The translations under genes and the position numbers were made by a program. Under the pieces are notes generated by a model. That model worked only from the letters and a program-made list of their open reading frames with translations, made no database searches and was not told the DNA's origin. Shown piece after piece: positions 16,151 through 24,702 of a DNA stretch of 64,000 bases. Numbering within the stretch: the stretch's first letter is position 1; every line of letters begins with the position of its first letter. The DNA comes from Pseudomonadota bacterium (GTDB lineage Bacteria > Pseudomonadota > Alphaproteobacteria > UBA1280 > RI-95): assembly GCA_016125375.1 (NCBI GenBank), contig WGLU01000005.1:1-64000 (forward strand). Reading direction: 5' to 3'.

Positions 16151-16181
16151 GGCCGGGGGGTGAAAACCCCCCGGCCTTTTG
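16151..16181 (+). terminator. Intrinsic terminator after the 15411 gene
   Basis: GGCCGGGGGG-TGAAAA-CCCCCCGGCC is followed by TTTTGTCGTTT. The motif ACAAACGAACGAG (16139-16151) directly precedes it, as at 6693. The convergent cdsA gene ends 15 bases further on. Confidence 0.9.
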
Positions 16182-16195
16182 TCGTTTGTCCCGAG

Positions 16196-16849
16196 CTACA
16201 GCAAGGGGCTGAGGTGTAGCAGAGCCAGCAGGGCCAGCAATGGTGCCGTGGTGAGCAGGCTGTCGAGCCGGTCGAGTACTCCGCCGTGGCCGGGGATGAT
16301 ATGGCTGCTGTCTTTGATGTTGAAGTGACGCTTGACGCCGGACTCCAACAAGTCGCCGGCAATGGAGGCCAAAGCCAGTGGCACAGCCCACAGTGCCATC
16401 CCCGTCAGGGAAGCGCCCAGCACATGGCCGAGTGTAAGGCTAAAGACAATGGCAGCCAGCAGGCCGCCGACAGCACCGGAGATGGTTTTATTCGGGCTGA
16501 TTTGCGGCGCCAGTTTGGGGCCACCGACGGTACGTCCGGTGAAGTAGGCACCAATATCTGCACTCCAGACGATGCCCAGCAGCCAGACGATGTGCCATAG
16601 ACCGCTTTCGGGCAGCAGGCGCAGCCAGACAAGGGCAACGCACGGCACGACCAGATAGGGAACGCCGGCAGCCAGCCACTTGAGGCTGCGGCCGCACATG
16701 CGTTGCCATTCCCAGACCATCAGAATGAAGGCGAGGGCAATCAGAGCGGTCAGCCAAACGCCACCTGCATAGATGGCGGCAACAGCTATCGGTGCCAGTA
16801 CGGCAGCCGATGCAATACGTTGTGACAAGTTTGATGAGAGAAACGTCAT
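16196..16849 (-). CDS. cdsA: Phosphatidate cytidylyltransferase, 217 aa
   Basis: The family signature near the C-terminus is intact: SGVKRHFNIKDSSHIIPGHG followed by GVLDRLDS. Six or so membrane helices precede it, with GIVWSADIGAYFTGR as the second conserved segment. CdsA makes CDP-diacylglycerol from phosphatidate and CTP at the inner membrane, the branch point of phospholipid synthesis. At 217 residues it is at the short end of the family. The usual neighbours (uppS, dxr, rseP) are absent here; instead it follows copA and a RimJ-like gene on the same strand. Confidence 0.9.
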   Translation of the reverse strand: MTFLSSNLSQRIASAAVLAPIAVAAIYAGGVWLTALIALAFILMVWEWQRMCGRSLKWLAAGVPYLVVPCVALVWLRLLPESGLWHIVWLLGIVWSADIGAYFTGRTVGGPKLAPQISPNKTISGAVGGLLAAIVFSLTLGHVLGASLTGMALWAVPLALASIAGDLLESGVKRHFNIKDSSHIIPGHGGVLDRLDSLLTTAPLLALLALLHLSPLL

Positions 16850-16865
16850 GCGGCTACCTTTTTTC

Positions 16866-17444
16866 TCAAGGTTTCCAGAAGGGGTTTATGAGGGCAGTTA
16901 GTACATGGTCGCGCCACGTGCCGTCAATCAGTAAATAGTCCTTGGCCAGACCTTCCTGTTGGAAGCCGAGCGAGCTTAGCAGTTTGGCGCTGCGGTCATT
17001 GTGCGGCATGTAAGCCGCGCGAATACGGTGCATGCTTTGCACACGAAACATGTATTTGATAGCTTCCGCCAGTGCTTCGCGCATGATGCCTTGGCCTTCG
17101 CTTTCAGCATCCAGAGAGTACCCCACACGGCAGCTGTATGATGACCCTCTATTTATGTTCATAAAGTTAATACAACCAAATACTTGTTCTGATTTATTCA
17201 TTTTTATGATGAAGGAATAATAGATGTCCTTCCGGTGAGCCTCTTGAGCAGAAGCAACGCGGCTGTTCCAGTAGGGGAGCGTGTAAAAATCATCCGGACG
17301 CGTCGGTTCCAGAGGCTCAAGCCGTTGGCGGTTTTTCATGTAGTAGAAGTGCAGGGCTGCAGCATCATGGGGTTGCGGCAGGCTTACGCGTAGCCGTTCT
17401 GTATGCAGGGTAAGTTCTGTCGGCTCGGTACTGAACAATCCCAT
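16866..17444 (-). CDS. rimJ: RimJ/RimL-type GNAT N-acetyltransferase, 192 aa
   Basis: A GNAT fold of the RimJ class: LHTERLRVSLPQPHDAAAL at the start, YSLDAESEGQGIMREALAEAIKYMF as the acetyl-CoA binding region, and HNDRSAKLLSSLGFQQEG. RimJ acetylates ribosomal protein S5; other members act on other N-termini, so the symbol is tentative. ATG 17444 follows the copA stop (TGA) by one base with GGAG upstream, so I reject the GTG start in the track. The stretch near 17140-17225 (KMNKSEQVFGCINFMNINRG) is markedly AT-rich compared with the rest of the gene. Confidence 0.8.
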   Translation of the reverse strand: MGLFSTEPTELTLHTERLRVSLPQPHDAAALHFYYMKNRQRLEPLEPTRPDDFYTLPYWNSRVASAQEAHRKDIYYSFIIKMNKSEQVFGCINFMNINRGSSYSCRVGYSLDAESEGQGIMREALAEAIKYMFRVQSMHRIRAAYMPHNDRSAKLLSSLGFQQEGLAKDYLLIDGTWRDHVLTALINPFWKP

Positions 17445-17445
17445 C

Positions 17446-19665
17446 TCAGGCTCCCGGTCGGGCACGCAGTAAACGGCTGGCGTTTGCCACTACAGTGATA
17501 GAAGACAAAGCCATCGCCGCGCCTGCAAAGACAGGGTTCAGCAACCAGCCTGTGAATGGGAACAAAATACCTGCTGCCAGCGGAATACCCAGCGCGTTAT
17601 AGCCAAAGGCTCCCCACAGGTTCTGACGGATGTTCAGCATAGTCGCTCGGGAAAGATTGATGCCTTCCAGCACGCCGCCTAGGTTACCACTGGCAAGCGT
17701 GACTGGTGCGCTTTCCATAGCCACACCGGTACCGCCACCGATGGCAATGCCTACGTCTGCCTGTGCCAGTGCAGGAGCATCGTTAATACCATCCCCAACC
17801 ATACAAACAACTTCACCTTTTCCTTGTAATTCCTTGATAAAATTAATCTTATCTTCAGGTTTTGCGTCGGCTTTAATACGCGTCAAACCAACAGAACGGG
17901 CGATAGCCGAAGCTGTTTTTTCCCGGTCGCCGGTCAGCATAATCGGGGTGATGCCTAAGCGGGTGAGTGCCGCCACAGCATCCTTGGCATCCGTCCGCAG
18001 GGTGTCTTCCAAAGTGACCAGTCCGGCAGCTTCACCGTTGACGGCAACAGCCACCAGACCCGCAAGTGGAGTGTGGTGTTCGTCCAGTTTTTCCAATTCG
18101 GTGGTTGTGACATTGTGGCTTTGCAGATACTTGAGGCTACCTGCCAGTACGGTGTGCTTGCCCACGCGTGCGCTAATGCCGCCACCTGCGGTACTGTTGA
18201 AGTTTTTGGCTTGATCCAAATGCAACTCGTCTTCGAGTGCCTTGTGCACAATGGCGCGGCCAACGGGGTGTTCGCTACCCTGTTCTGCGGTAGCCAGGAG
18301 GGTGAGTAAAGTTTTCTCGGTCCATTTGCCGAGGGTGGCAACGTGAGTGACGGCTGGTTTACCGTGGGTGAGCGTGCCTGTTTTATCAAAGACGACAGTG
18401 GTCACATTGCCGAGGCGCTCCAGCGCATCTGCGTGGCGGATGAGGAGTCCACGCTGTGCTGCCTGTCCAATGCCTGCCATGATTGAGATTGGTGTCGCCA
18501 ACCCCAGAGCACAGGGACAGGCGATAACCAGCACGGCAAGGGCTGTTGTAAATGCATAGGGCAACTGGGGGGCAGGACCAATAAGCCACCAAATGGCAAA
18601 GGTCAGGAGCGCGATACCGGTCACACCCAGTGCAAAATAGCCGGCGATCGTATCTGCCATGCGGCCGACCGGTGGTTTGGACGCCTGAGCCTGCTTTACC
18701 AGTTGTGACATTTGCGTAAGTACCGTCTGACGGCCCACCGCCGTTGCAGTTACCAGCAGGGATCCGCTCGTATTCAGGGTACCGGCATGTACTTTGTCAC
18801 CAATTGTTCGGGTGACGGGCAGGGGCTCGCCTGTCAGCATTGCTTCGTCGATATCGCTCGTACCATCGGTTACTGTACCGTCTACCGGAATACGGTCGCC
18901 GGGGCGGATGCGTACTACCATGTCGACCAGCACCTGAGCGGCGGGCACTTCTTTTTCCACACCATCTTTGACCACAATTGCGCGCGGTGGCGCCAGATCC
19001 AACAGTGCGCGGATGGCGGCTGTTGTTTTTGTACGCGCCTTGCGCTCAATCACGTGACCGAGGTTGACCAGACAGAGCACAATCAGTGCAGCTTCCAGAT
19101 ACACGTGACGGGCCTCCGGCGGAACGCTGTCCGGCATGGCCACGACCACAGCACTGTAAATCCAGGCGGCAAGGGTGCCCAGGGCAATCAGCGTATTCAT
19201 GTTGGCATGTGCACGAATGGCCTGACGGGCTGCATCCACATACATGTGCCCGCCACTGTAAACCATTATGGGAAGTGCCAGCACAATCAGTACGGTCCAG
19301 ACCGGGTCAAATGCCTGCATTACATGCATGGGCAGTACGCCAAGCCAGCCCAGTGGCATAAGCGGCAAGCCTAACAGGCCGGGCAGGATGACTTTGAGGA
19401 CATGAGCATCATGGCTGTGGTCATGGGCGTCGTGATTATGGTGCTCATCGTCGGCGGGACGGGCTTTGTAACCTGCCTTTTCTACGGCGCTGACGAGGGC
19501 GGCCGCATCGGGCTTGGTGTCTGTGGTGATGATGGCGCAATGGTCCGCCAGACTTACGGATGCATCCGTTACGTGAGATGCGGCCTTAAGAGCTTTCTCG
19601 ACGCGACTTACGCAGCCGCCGCAGTTCATGCCGTCAATCGTGAGTTCTATGGTGTGTTTGCTCAT
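17446..19665 (-). CDS. copA: Cu+-exporting P1B-type ATPase, 739 aa
   Basis: The domains in order are: one heavy-metal-associated domain with MNCGGC (Cys15, Cys18); a His-rich linker (DEHHNHDAHDHSHDAH, about residues 76-92); P1B membrane helices; the actuator motif MLTGEPLPV; the transport motif CPC in ACPCALGLATP; the phosphorylation motif DKTGTLT; the nucleotide-domain HP in EQGSEHPVGRA; and the hinge VGDGINDAPALAQADVGIAIG. The C-terminal helices contain YN and MxxSS (GYNALGIP, AMALSSITV), typical of Cu+ specificity. It exports copper at the inner membrane. The downstream RimJ-like start is one base after the stop. No CueR-like regulator is adjacent. Confidence 0.95.
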   Translation of the reverse strand: MSKHTIELTIDGMNCGGCVSRVEKALKAASHVTDASVSLADHCAIITTDTKPDAAALVSAVEKAGYKARPADDEHHNHDAHDHSHDAHVLKVILPGLLGLPLMPLGWLGVLPMHVMQAFDPVWTVLIVLALPIMVYSGGHMYVDAARQAIRAHANMNTLIALGTLAAWIYSAVVVAMPDSVPPEARHVYLEAALIVLCLVNLGHVIERKARTKTTAAIRALLDLAPPRAIVVKDGVEKEVPAAQVLVDMVVRIRPGDRIPVDGTVTDGTSDIDEAMLTGEPLPVTRTIGDKVHAGTLNTSGSLLVTATAVGRQTVLTQMSQLVKQAQASKPPVGRMADTIAGYFALGVTGIALLTFAIWWLIGPAPQLPYAFTTALAVLVIACPCALGLATPISIMAGIGQAAQRGLLIRHADALERLGNVTTVVFDKTGTLTHGKPAVTHVATLGKWTEKTLLTLLATAEQGSEHPVGRAIVHKALEDELHLDQAKNFNSTAGGGISARVGKHTVLAGSLKYLQSHNVTTTELEKLDEHHTPLAGLVAVAVNGEAAGLVTLEDTLRTDAKDAVAALTRLGITPIMLTGDREKTASAIARSVGLTRIKADAKPEDKINFIKELQGKGEVVCMVGDGINDAPALAQADVGIAIGGGTGVAMESAPVTLASGNLGGVLEGINLSRATMLNIRQNLWGAFGYNALGIPLAAGILFPFTGWLLNPVFAGAAMALSSITVVANASRLLRARPGA

Positions 19666-19795
19666 ACCTGTCCGCCAGAGTTGTCGGTTTTACTTGTCAT
19701 ATCACCGCATGCCGTTTATAAAGCAGGCGCGTGATATTTGCGCATCTTACACCCTTTACGTTTTTTCACCAAACCTGTCAAAGAGAGGCCATAAA

Positions 19796-21574
19796 ATGGT
19801 ACATCTCGGTATTGGGATCGCCTTCGCGATCCTTTTCGGCATCTGCCTGATGGGGCGTGCGAGCAGCGTGGCCACGGCTATCCTGTCCATGTTCGCCGGC
19901 GCCGTCTGGGCGGTGCTCAGCTACTGCTTCCTGCCCACGTTGGCCTGGGGGTTCGGCGGCATCCTGATGATGCTGTTCGTCAACAGCCTGGCCGGCACGA
20001 TTGTCGGTTCGATTGTCGGCGAGCGCATCAGCAGCATCGGCGTCCTCAAGACGCTGATTATTGCGGTCATCGCCCTCGGCGTGCCGTTCTTCTCGTCCAG
20101 CCCGATGTTCAACTCCGGTGAGTACCGCGAGTTGCTCGGCCCGGTCAAGGACTCGACGTTCGACAAGGACGTCGCGCCCGTAGACATCGGCGAAGTGCGC
20201 ACGGTCGATCAGGATCTGGCCAAGCGTCTGGGCGAAAAGCGCCTCGGCGAGGATGCGGGCCTCGGTTCCCGTGTGGAACTGGGCACGATGAACATCCAGG
20301 TCATCAACGGCACCTTCACGGTCCGTGACCAGAACGGCCAGCTGACGCACGTGTCGTTCCATAACGAACTGGTCTGGGCGGGTCCGCTCAACCACAAGTC
20401 GTTCTGGAAGCAGAACAGCAACGACAGCACGCCGGGTTTCATCCTCGTGTCGGCCACCGACCAGTCCAAGGTCTACATGGTGACCACCGACAGCGAGGGT
20501 AATCCCCTCAAGCTGCATTACCTCCTCAGCGGGGGTTACTTCAGCAAGTACCTGCCGCGCCATCTGTACAACAACGGCTACATGTCGGTCGGTCTGGACG
20601 ATTTCTCGTTCGAGATCGGCGACGACGGCCGTCCGTACTGGGTGGTGACCAAGTACGCCAAGCGTGTCGGCTTCAGCGGTGATGACGCGACCGGTGTGGT
20701 TGTGGTGGATGCCCAGACGGGCGCCATCAAGGACTACAGCATCGCGGACGCACCGTCATGGATCGACCGTATCCAGCCGGAGAGCTTCATCACCGAACAG
20801 CTCAACGACTGGGGTGTCTACGTGCACGGCTACTGGAACACGTGGTTCGCCGGTCAGGACATCCTGAAGACCACGCCGGGCATGAGCCTGGTGTATGGTT
20901 CGGACGGTCGTTCGTACTGGTACACGGGTATCACCTCGGCCGGTTCCGATCAGGGTACTGTCGGTTTTGTGCTGGTGGATACCCGCACCAAGCAGGTGTT
21001 CTGGTACAAGGTTGCCGGTGCCAACGAGGCGGCTGCTGCCGCGTCTGCGGCCAACGCACCGGGTGTGAAGGAGGCGGGCTATGCCCCCACCAATCCCATC
21101 CTGTACAACGTGGCCGGTCAGCCGACGTACTTCACCACGCTGAAGGGCAACGACGGTCTGCCGAAGATGTTCGCCTTCATTTCCGTCACCGACTATACGG
21201 TGGTGGGAACGGGCAGCTCTCCGGCGCAGGCGTTGCGCAACTATCAGATCGAGCTGGGCCGCAAGAAGGGCGTCTCGGCGGATGGTCTGGTGGACCGCAA
21301 GGTGATCGAGGCCACAGTGGCCGACATCACCAGCGAGGTGGTCGACGGCAACACCTTCTACTACCTGCGTCTGCAGGGCTTTGCGGGGAAGGAATTCTTC
21401 GCGACGTCCCAGGGCCAGCTGGTGGAGCTGAAGTGGACCAAGGTTGGCGATTCGGTTCGCCTCATCTTCGATGAGGGTGAGTCGCGGTCGGTCAACATTC
21501 TGGCGTTCGACAATCCGGCGCTGGACCTGGTCAAGCTCAATAACGAAGCGGCGTTGCGCAGCAACGCCGAGTAA
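19796..21574 (+). CDS. Membrane-anchored protein with large repetitive soluble domain, unknown function, 592 aa
   Basis: ATG 19796 (MVHLGIGIAF) follows AAGAGAGGCC; the ORF-track start lies 168 bases upstream inside the divergent copA promoter region. About four membrane helices occupy residues 1-105. The remaining ~480 residues are probably extracytoplasmic and beta-rich, with internally similar units ending in a strand of the type 'F.LV.....K...Y/V' (PGFILVSATDQSKVYMVT, TGVVVVDAQTGAIKDYS, VGFVLVDTRTKQVFWYK). These resemble PepSY-like or propeller-like repeats, but I cannot name a family. It has its own terminator. Confidence 0.65.
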   Translation: MVHLGIGIAFAILFGICLMGRASSVATAILSMFAGAVWAVLSYCFLPTLAWGFGGILMMLFVNSLAGTIVGSIVGERISSIGVLKTLIIAVIALGVPFFSSSPMFNSGEYRELLGPVKDSTFDKDVAPVDIGEVRTVDQDLAKRLGEKRLGEDAGLGSRVELGTMNIQVINGTFTVRDQNGQLTHVSFHNELVWAGPLNHKSFWKQNSNDSTPGFILVSATDQSKVYMVTTDSEGNPLKLHYLLSGGYFSKYLPRHLYNNGYMSVGLDDFSFEIGDDGRPYWVVTKYAKRVGFSGDDATGVVVVDAQTGAIKDYSIADAPSWIDRIQPESFITEQLNDWGVYVHGYWNTWFAGQDILKTTPGMSLVYGSDGRSYWYTGITSAGSDQGTVGFVLVDTRTKQVFWYKVAGANEAAAAASAANAPGVKEAGYAPTNPILYNVAGQPTYFTTLKGNDGLPKMFAFISVTDYTVVGTGSSPAQALRNYQIELGRKKGVSADGLVDRKVIEATVADITSEVVDGNTFYYLRLQGFAGKEFFATSQGQLVELKWTKVGDSVRLIFDEGESRSVNILAFDNPALDLVKLNNEAALRSNAE

Positions 21575-21583
21575 CAGGCATTG

Positions 21584-21616
21584 TGCCGCTCCCTTCGGGG
21601 AGCGGCATTTTTTTTA
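21584..21616 (+). terminator. Intrinsic terminator after the 19796 gene
   Basis: TGCCGCTCCC-TTCG-GGGAGCGGCA is followed by eight T residues, 10 bases after the stop. Confidence 0.93.
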
Positions 21617-21649
21617 TCCGTTATGCACGGGTTTGTGTATGCTGGGGCT

Positions 21650-22489
21650 ATGAAGTTTCTTTTTGCTCTCAACCTGTTGCTGGCTGCCCTGATGTATGGC
21701 TTACCTGCGCATGCCATTACGGATGAGGGGGCGCCTCTGCAAATCGTCAACAGTGAAATAAAAGACGGTGTGCTCGAGGTAACCGTAGATGCTGGTACGA
21801 AAGGCGATGTGCCGGAACGGGTTACGCTCCTGACCCAGCGCGGCCAGGGCTATGTGCATGCCGAGCTAATAGATAAACAACGCTCCTGCGAGCTCCTGTG
21901 CGGTGATGATCAGCCCCAGACCTGCCACGTTGTCGCCATTTACAAAGCAAAAATCGCCGGATATGTAGGTCAGGTGTATGCCGCTTTGCCGTATCTGGCG
22001 CAGATCAGCAAGCAGGAGGTTATCGACCCATTGCAACACCCGTCACGCCTGCCCAAGAATTTGCGCGGCCATGTGGGCAAGACTGTCTTTACTCCCATGT
22101 ATCCCAATGATCTGGCGCTGCGCCTGCAAGGATGGGATTTTGATACGGACAGCGTCCTTTTCGACTACAAATACAAGGGTAGTGAGGGGCCATTTGAGGC
22201 TGCCCGTGTGCCGGGGTGCGGTATCTTCGGTCAGGACCGCTTCCTGAATGTCGACTGTGGGGATAACCTTTCCCTGATGTTTGAGGATGACCACCTCCTA
22301 TTGGTCAGCTTTGCCGATTATGGGCGGGCGGTTGCCAAGATCCTGCTGGGGTTCGAAATGAATGGAAAACGGCAATATCTGGTGCGTATCGGCCTTAAGT
22401 CAGAGGAAGTTATCGGCCTTTTGGAGCCGGATGAGAGCGGTGGCTGGATTTTGCGGTTGCGCCCTGCCGATTACCCCAAAATGTGCTAG
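21650..22489 (+). CDS. Exported protein of unknown function, 279 aa
   Basis: The start is ATG 21650, which gives a proper signal peptide (MKFLFALNLLLAALMYGLPAHA); the track start would add 23 residues reaching into the preceding terminator. The mature protein is mixed, with a CELLCGDDQPQTC cluster that could form disulphides, and a C-terminal half reading like a beta-sandwich (DSVLFDYKYKG, GCGIFGQDRFLNVDCGDN). No family was recognised. It may share a transcript with the next two small genes. Confidence 0.65.
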   Translation: MKFLFALNLLLAALMYGLPAHAITDEGAPLQIVNSEIKDGVLEVTVDAGTKGDVPERVTLLTQRGQGYVHAELIDKQRSCELLCGDDQPQTCHVVAIYKAKIAGYVGQVYAALPYLAQISKQEVIDPLQHPSRLPKNLRGHVGKTVFTPMYPNDLALRLQGWDFDTDSVLFDYKYKGSEGPFEAARVPGCGIFGQDRFLNVDCGDNLSLMFEDDHLLLVSFADYGRAVAKILLGFEMNGKRQYLVRIGLKSEEVIGLLEPDESGGWILRLRPADYPKMC

Positions 22490-22555
22490 CTGGCCAGCGG
22501 CGCGCAGGAGCGCTATACTGACCACCAGAGAAAGACAATAAAGGACCAGCCCGTT

Positions 22556-22969
22556 ATGGACAGCGCGTCGATTCTGCTAGAAGGAATTGTCACGAAAGCC
22601 CAGTCGCCCGACCGGGGGCTTGGCGATGTGGCCGAGCTGCTGCCGTACTTCCGCGAACAGGGGTTGGATTTAAAGGGGTTTCATCCTGATCCACTGGTAG
22701 TGTCCATTGCACCAAAAGCCATGCTGCTAAAAAAACCACTGTCCGTTTTTAAAAACGTGCGCTGGAGCACTGGCCGTGTGGGCGATGTCTCGTTTTTCCC
22801 CTGCAAAATGACCTTTCAGGGCATGCCGTTCTTTGGTTTTGTCTACATTGACCATAGCGCTGTGCCGGACAGTAAGAGCATCCGTATCATTGCGCCGCCA
22901 ATTGCACTGATTAAGGCGGATATGCAGATTCTTGTCGAAATTGATGCGCAACGCGCCAGTGTTGCCTGA
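22556..22969 (+). CDS. Cytoplasmic protein of unknown function, 137 aa
   Basis: ATG 22556 has AAAGGACC at about 8 bases and a TATACT-like -10 element at 22514. The protein has no signal peptide. It starts with a helical segment (GDVAELLPYFREQGLDLKGF) and continues with a beta-rich part (VRWSTGRVGDVSFFPCKMTFQGMPFFGFVYID). I do not recognise it. The TPM-domain gene follows after 14 bases. Confidence 0.6.
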   Translation: MDSASILLEGIVTKAQSPDRGLGDVAELLPYFREQGLDLKGFHPDPLVVSIAPKAMLLKKPLSVFKNVRWSTGRVGDVSFFPCKMTFQGMPFFGFVYIDHSAVPDSKSIRIIAPPIALIKADMQILVEIDAQRASVA

Positions 22970-22983
22970 GTGAGGACTTCCCT

Positions 22984-23616
22984 GTGCTGACCGCTTACGA
23001 AAAAGAACAGCTGGAAAAGACCATTGAGAAGATAGAAGGGCAGACGGCCGGAGAGCTTGTTGCGGTGATTACCCGCATGAGCGACCGCTACCTGTATATT
23101 CCCCTATTGTGGTCTGCCTGCGCTGCTCTTGCCTTGCCTGCTTTTGCTGTGTGGCAGGCGCCATACATGACTTTCGGGAATGTGTATCAGGTTCAGGTAC
23201 TTATTTTCATCGTCCTTGCCATGCTGCTGCGCTGGCCCCCGTTACTGATGCCGCTGGTACCCAAAGGCGTTCGTACCGGGCGCGCTGCACGTTATGCCCG
23301 CCAGATGTTCGTTGAACTGGGACTGCATGATACCCAACACCGGGGTGGTGTGATGGTTTTTGTATCCGATGCAGAACGGCATGTGGAAATTATTGCTGAT
23401 AAAGGTATCGCTGCTTTGGTGCCGCAGACCGTATGGCAAAGCATCTTGGATGATTTTGTCGCGGATATCCGTGCCGGTGAGTTGGCGAACGGCTATGAAA
23501 AAGCCCTCCAGCGTTGTGGCGCTGTTTTGGTGCAGCACATGCCTGCCCGCAGCCGGTCCGAGGCGTTCCAGCGTCTGCCAAATGCGGTTGTGGAACTGGA
23601 CGCACCGCTGGACTGA
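22984..23616 (+). CDS. TPM-domain membrane protein, 210 aa
   Basis: GTG start at 22984 with GTGAGGACTT upstream. An N-terminal helix (TAYEKEQLEKTIEKIEGQTAGELVAVITRMSDRY) is the start of a TPM domain (PF04536, YgcG/psb32 type), interrupted by two membrane helices at about residues 37-55 and 66-85. The domain then continues with GGVMVFVSDAERHVEIIADKGI and the closing QRCGAVLVQHMP segment. In the family this domain is linked to photosystem repair or acid phosphatase activity in plants and is of unknown role in most bacteria. Its split arrangement around two helices is typical of bacterial TPM proteins. Confidence 0.8.
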   Translation: MLTAYEKEQLEKTIEKIEGQTAGELVAVITRMSDRYLYIPLLWSACAALALPAFAVWQAPYMTFGNVYQVQVLIFIVLAMLLRWPPLLMPLVPKGVRTGRAARYARQMFVELGLHDTQHRGGVMVFVSDAERHVEIIADKGIAALVPQTVWQSILDDFVADIRAGELANGYEKALQRCGAVLVQHMPARSRSEAFQRLPNAVVELDAPLD

Positions 23617-23620
23617 GGCA

Positions 23621-24595
23621 TTAATCGCCCGTTAATCGGTTGAAGCTCACCCGGGTAATATGTTTGCCCGGATGGGCTTCGTCCATTTTGATACCCCAGA
23701 GCGGCTTTAGCGACGGTCCGTGCGCGCTGTAACGCATATCAACGATAATGCTTGGGTCATCCGGCATGCGGGTTGTCAAACCATCCGCAAACCACTCAAA
23801 ACGTGTCAGGTCGTGGGCGAGGGGGCTGCCTTCCGGAAGGCTAGCGGCAAACGCCGCGGCATCAAAATAAGGGGCAGCGCCGCCTGCTGCGATTTCCGGG
23901 CTGGCAAAGGGGCGGTAGCGCATGCCATCCACATACAGCATGTCACCGCTTTTGTAGACAGAGCGCCAGCTGAACATCTTATTTAGACCCATGAGCAAAG
24001 GCATGACACGCCCATGTTCAACGTGCTGTCCACGACTGCTGGCAAGAGCCTGCTGTGCTGCCATCAGTGTATGGTGTTGCCACGCGCCGAACGCCATCCA
24101 CAGGCTGGCGAACAAAAGGCTCCAGCGTGCCCATTTTGCGTGACAAGTTTTCAGCGTTACGAACATACCAATAAGCAGCGGTACCGTATAAAAGGGGTCA
24201 ATAATCGCGATGGCATCCCATGAAAAGCGGGTATCTGCAAAAGGCTGGAATAACTGTGTGCCATAGGATGTAAACGCGTCCAGCAGCCCGTGTGTCGCAT
24301 AGCCGATGGTTGAGAACAAGACCATATCGCGTAGATTGTGGCGCTTACGGGTCACGAGCGAGCAGAAAATGCCGACCAGTACGCCACCAACGGGGATGAA
24401 GGCAAGCGAATGGGTGAAATGGCGGTGATACTCCAGGCTCAGGAGCGGGTCGCTGCCGGAGCGGATAAGAACGTCAAGGTCGGCTGCCATGCCACCAATC
24501 CAGCCTGCCGCAGCGGCAAGTTTAAGGTTGCGGTTACGGCGTGTAGAGCTTTGGGCAACAGTGGCGCCCAATACGCCCTGGGTGAGTGGATCCAT
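23621..24595 (-). CDS. YdjM-type metal-dependent inner-membrane hydrolase family protein, 324 aa
   Basis: The start is ATG 24595 (MDPLTQGVLGA), the canonical N-terminus of the YdjM/DUF457 family; the track adds 71 unlikely residues. Conserved His/Asp positions are present: AADLDVL, YHRHFTHSLAF and HGLLDAFTSYGTQLFQPF. Four to five membrane helices occupy residues 60-190, with a soluble C-terminal domain of about 130 residues. E. coli YdjM is LexA-regulated, but no LexA-like site was seen here. It is divergent from the DUF481 gene. Confidence 0.85.
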   Translation of the reverse strand: MDPLTQGVLGATVAQSSTRRNRNLKLAAAAGWIGGMAADLDVLIRSGSDPLLSLEYHRHFTHSLAFIPVGGVLVGIFCSLVTRKRHNLRDMVLFSTIGYATHGLLDAFTSYGTQLFQPFADTRFSWDAIAIIDPFYTVPLLIGMFVTLKTCHAKWARWSLLFASLWMAFGAWQHHTLMAAQQALASSRGQHVEHGRVMPLLMGLNKMFSWRSVYKSGDMLYVDGMRYRPFASPEIAAGGAAPYFDAAAFAASLPEGSPLAHDLTRFEWFADGLTTRMPDDPSIIVDMRYSAHGPSLKPLWGIKMDEAHPGKHITRVSFNRLTGD

Positions 24596-24628
24596 GAGGA
24601 GTTTTTTTCCGCTTTGGGGTTGACCTGA

Positions 24629-24640
24629 AAGATATATCTT
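24629..24640. promoter_or_regulatory. Palindrome in the ydjM/DUF481 divergent promoter region
   Basis: AAGATATATCTT is a perfect 12-base palindrome between a TTGACC box (24620) and a TATACT box (24641). The two boxes are only about 15 bases apart, which is short for a promoter. Confidence 0.3.
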
Positions 24641-24702
24641 ATACTCTCCGTCTATCAGTCCAAGAAGATTAAAATCTGAAAAGTTCCGAGGGGTTCTATC
24701 GA

